Origin: Meghimatium bilineatum
Lineage: Eukaryota > Mollusca > Gastropoda > Stylommatophora > Philomycidae
Direction: 5' to 3'
DNA length: 64,000 nucleotides
Assembly (NCBI GenBank): GCA_034231615.1
Contig: CM067316.1
Location: 30,061,714 to 30,125,713, forward strand
Under the pieces are notes generated by a model that was not told the origin of the DNA, ran no database searches, and saw only the letters and a list, made by a program, of their open reading frames with translations. This document shows positions 63,921-64,000 of this stretch, one piece after another. The position numbers and the translations under genes were made by a program. Positions within the stretch are counted from its first letter, which is position 1, and each line of letters begins with the position of its first letter.

Positions 63921-64000
63921 GGACATTACTCATAAATTCATTGTACTGAAGCTTACTACACTAGAATTGAGTGTATTCTGGCCCATTACACATGATTTCG

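Larger units (their letters stand above)
51219..64000 (+). repeat. Satellite array, region R (171-bp family)
   Basis: A regular 171-bp tandem array, distinct from but homologous to region L. Each unit is A(30) B(30) A(30) B(30) A(30) plus a short B of 21 bp. Typical R states are GATTTCGTTGTATTGCAGC, CTAGAATTGAGTG and ACGAATTGGG, where L has GACTTCGTTGTTTTGCAGC, CTTGAATTGAGTG and ACAAATTAGG. R lacks the 111- and 169-bp partial units of L. Its main higher-order period is 2391 bp. The array runs to the last base of the window, mid-unit. Because unit and subunit lengths are multiples of three, one plus-strand frame stays open for long stretches; I do not read this as coding. Confidence 0.97.

Noticed and set aside
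1..64000. CRISPR array, because of the ~30-bp repeat period
   Set aside because: There are no unique spacers. Repeats abut directly and the sequence between them is itself repeated.
51246..64000. Primate alpha satellite, because of the 171-bp unit
   Set aside because: The length matches but the sequence does not. The 30-bp A/B substructure and lack of a full CENP-B box argue against it.
1..64000. Bacterial or phage origin
   Set aside because: There is no gene of any kind in 64 kb, and megabase-style HOR satellites are a eukaryotic feature.
1..64000. Promoters, terminators, tRNA or rRNA genes
   Set aside because: No such sequence was seen. TATA-like strings are part of every unit and carry no specific signal.

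Overview
The whole 64 kb window is tandemly repeated satellite DNA, all in one head-to-tail orientation. I see no host gene, RNA gene, transposon insertion, inverted unit or unique sequence anywhere. The array is open at both ends, so the true block is longer than 64 kb. Megasatellite structure on this scale, with layered higher-order repeats (HORs), points to constitutive heterochromatin of a eukaryote (centromeric, pericentromeric, sex-chromosomal or subtelomeric). The lineage cannot be told from the sequence: I do not recognise the satellite and there is no gene to place it. One representative 171-bp unit, counted by hand, is about 37% G+C.

Everything is built from one ancestral ~30-bp motif in two alternating forms. 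Form A starts GTAnTGnAGCTTAnTAC. Form B starts GTATTCTGGC and continues with ATTAC-CAC. A and B match at about 18 of 30 positions. A+B makes a 60-bp dimer. Three dimers with a fixed 9-bp loss in the third B (21 bp instead of 30) make a 171-bp unit (3x60-9).

Region L (1 to about 51,214) combines a 171-bp unit, a 169-bp unit and a 111-bp partial unit into a 451-bp composite. Dropping or adding 169-bp units gives a 282/451/620 ladder. On top of this are multi-kilobase duplications with periods or offsets of 1178, 1629, 5043, 5819, 1059, 4311, 2241, 1013, 2808, 1345 and 2360 bp. Region R (about 51,219 to 64,000) is a purer 171-bp array organised in a 2391-bp HOR (14x171 minus three single-base deletions). 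It is followed by a shuffled zone with 4440-, 4268- and 854-bp offsets. The L/R switch at 51,214-51,219 is in register. Nineteen R-like patches of about 135 bp are scattered through L.

Long open frames, up to 422 codons, exist on the plus strand of R because 171 and 30 are multiples of three and the unit lacks a stop in one frame. They start at TTG and overlap by frameshift. I treat them as satellite by-products, not genes. There is no operon or pathway here; the interest lies in the repeat architecture and how it evolved.
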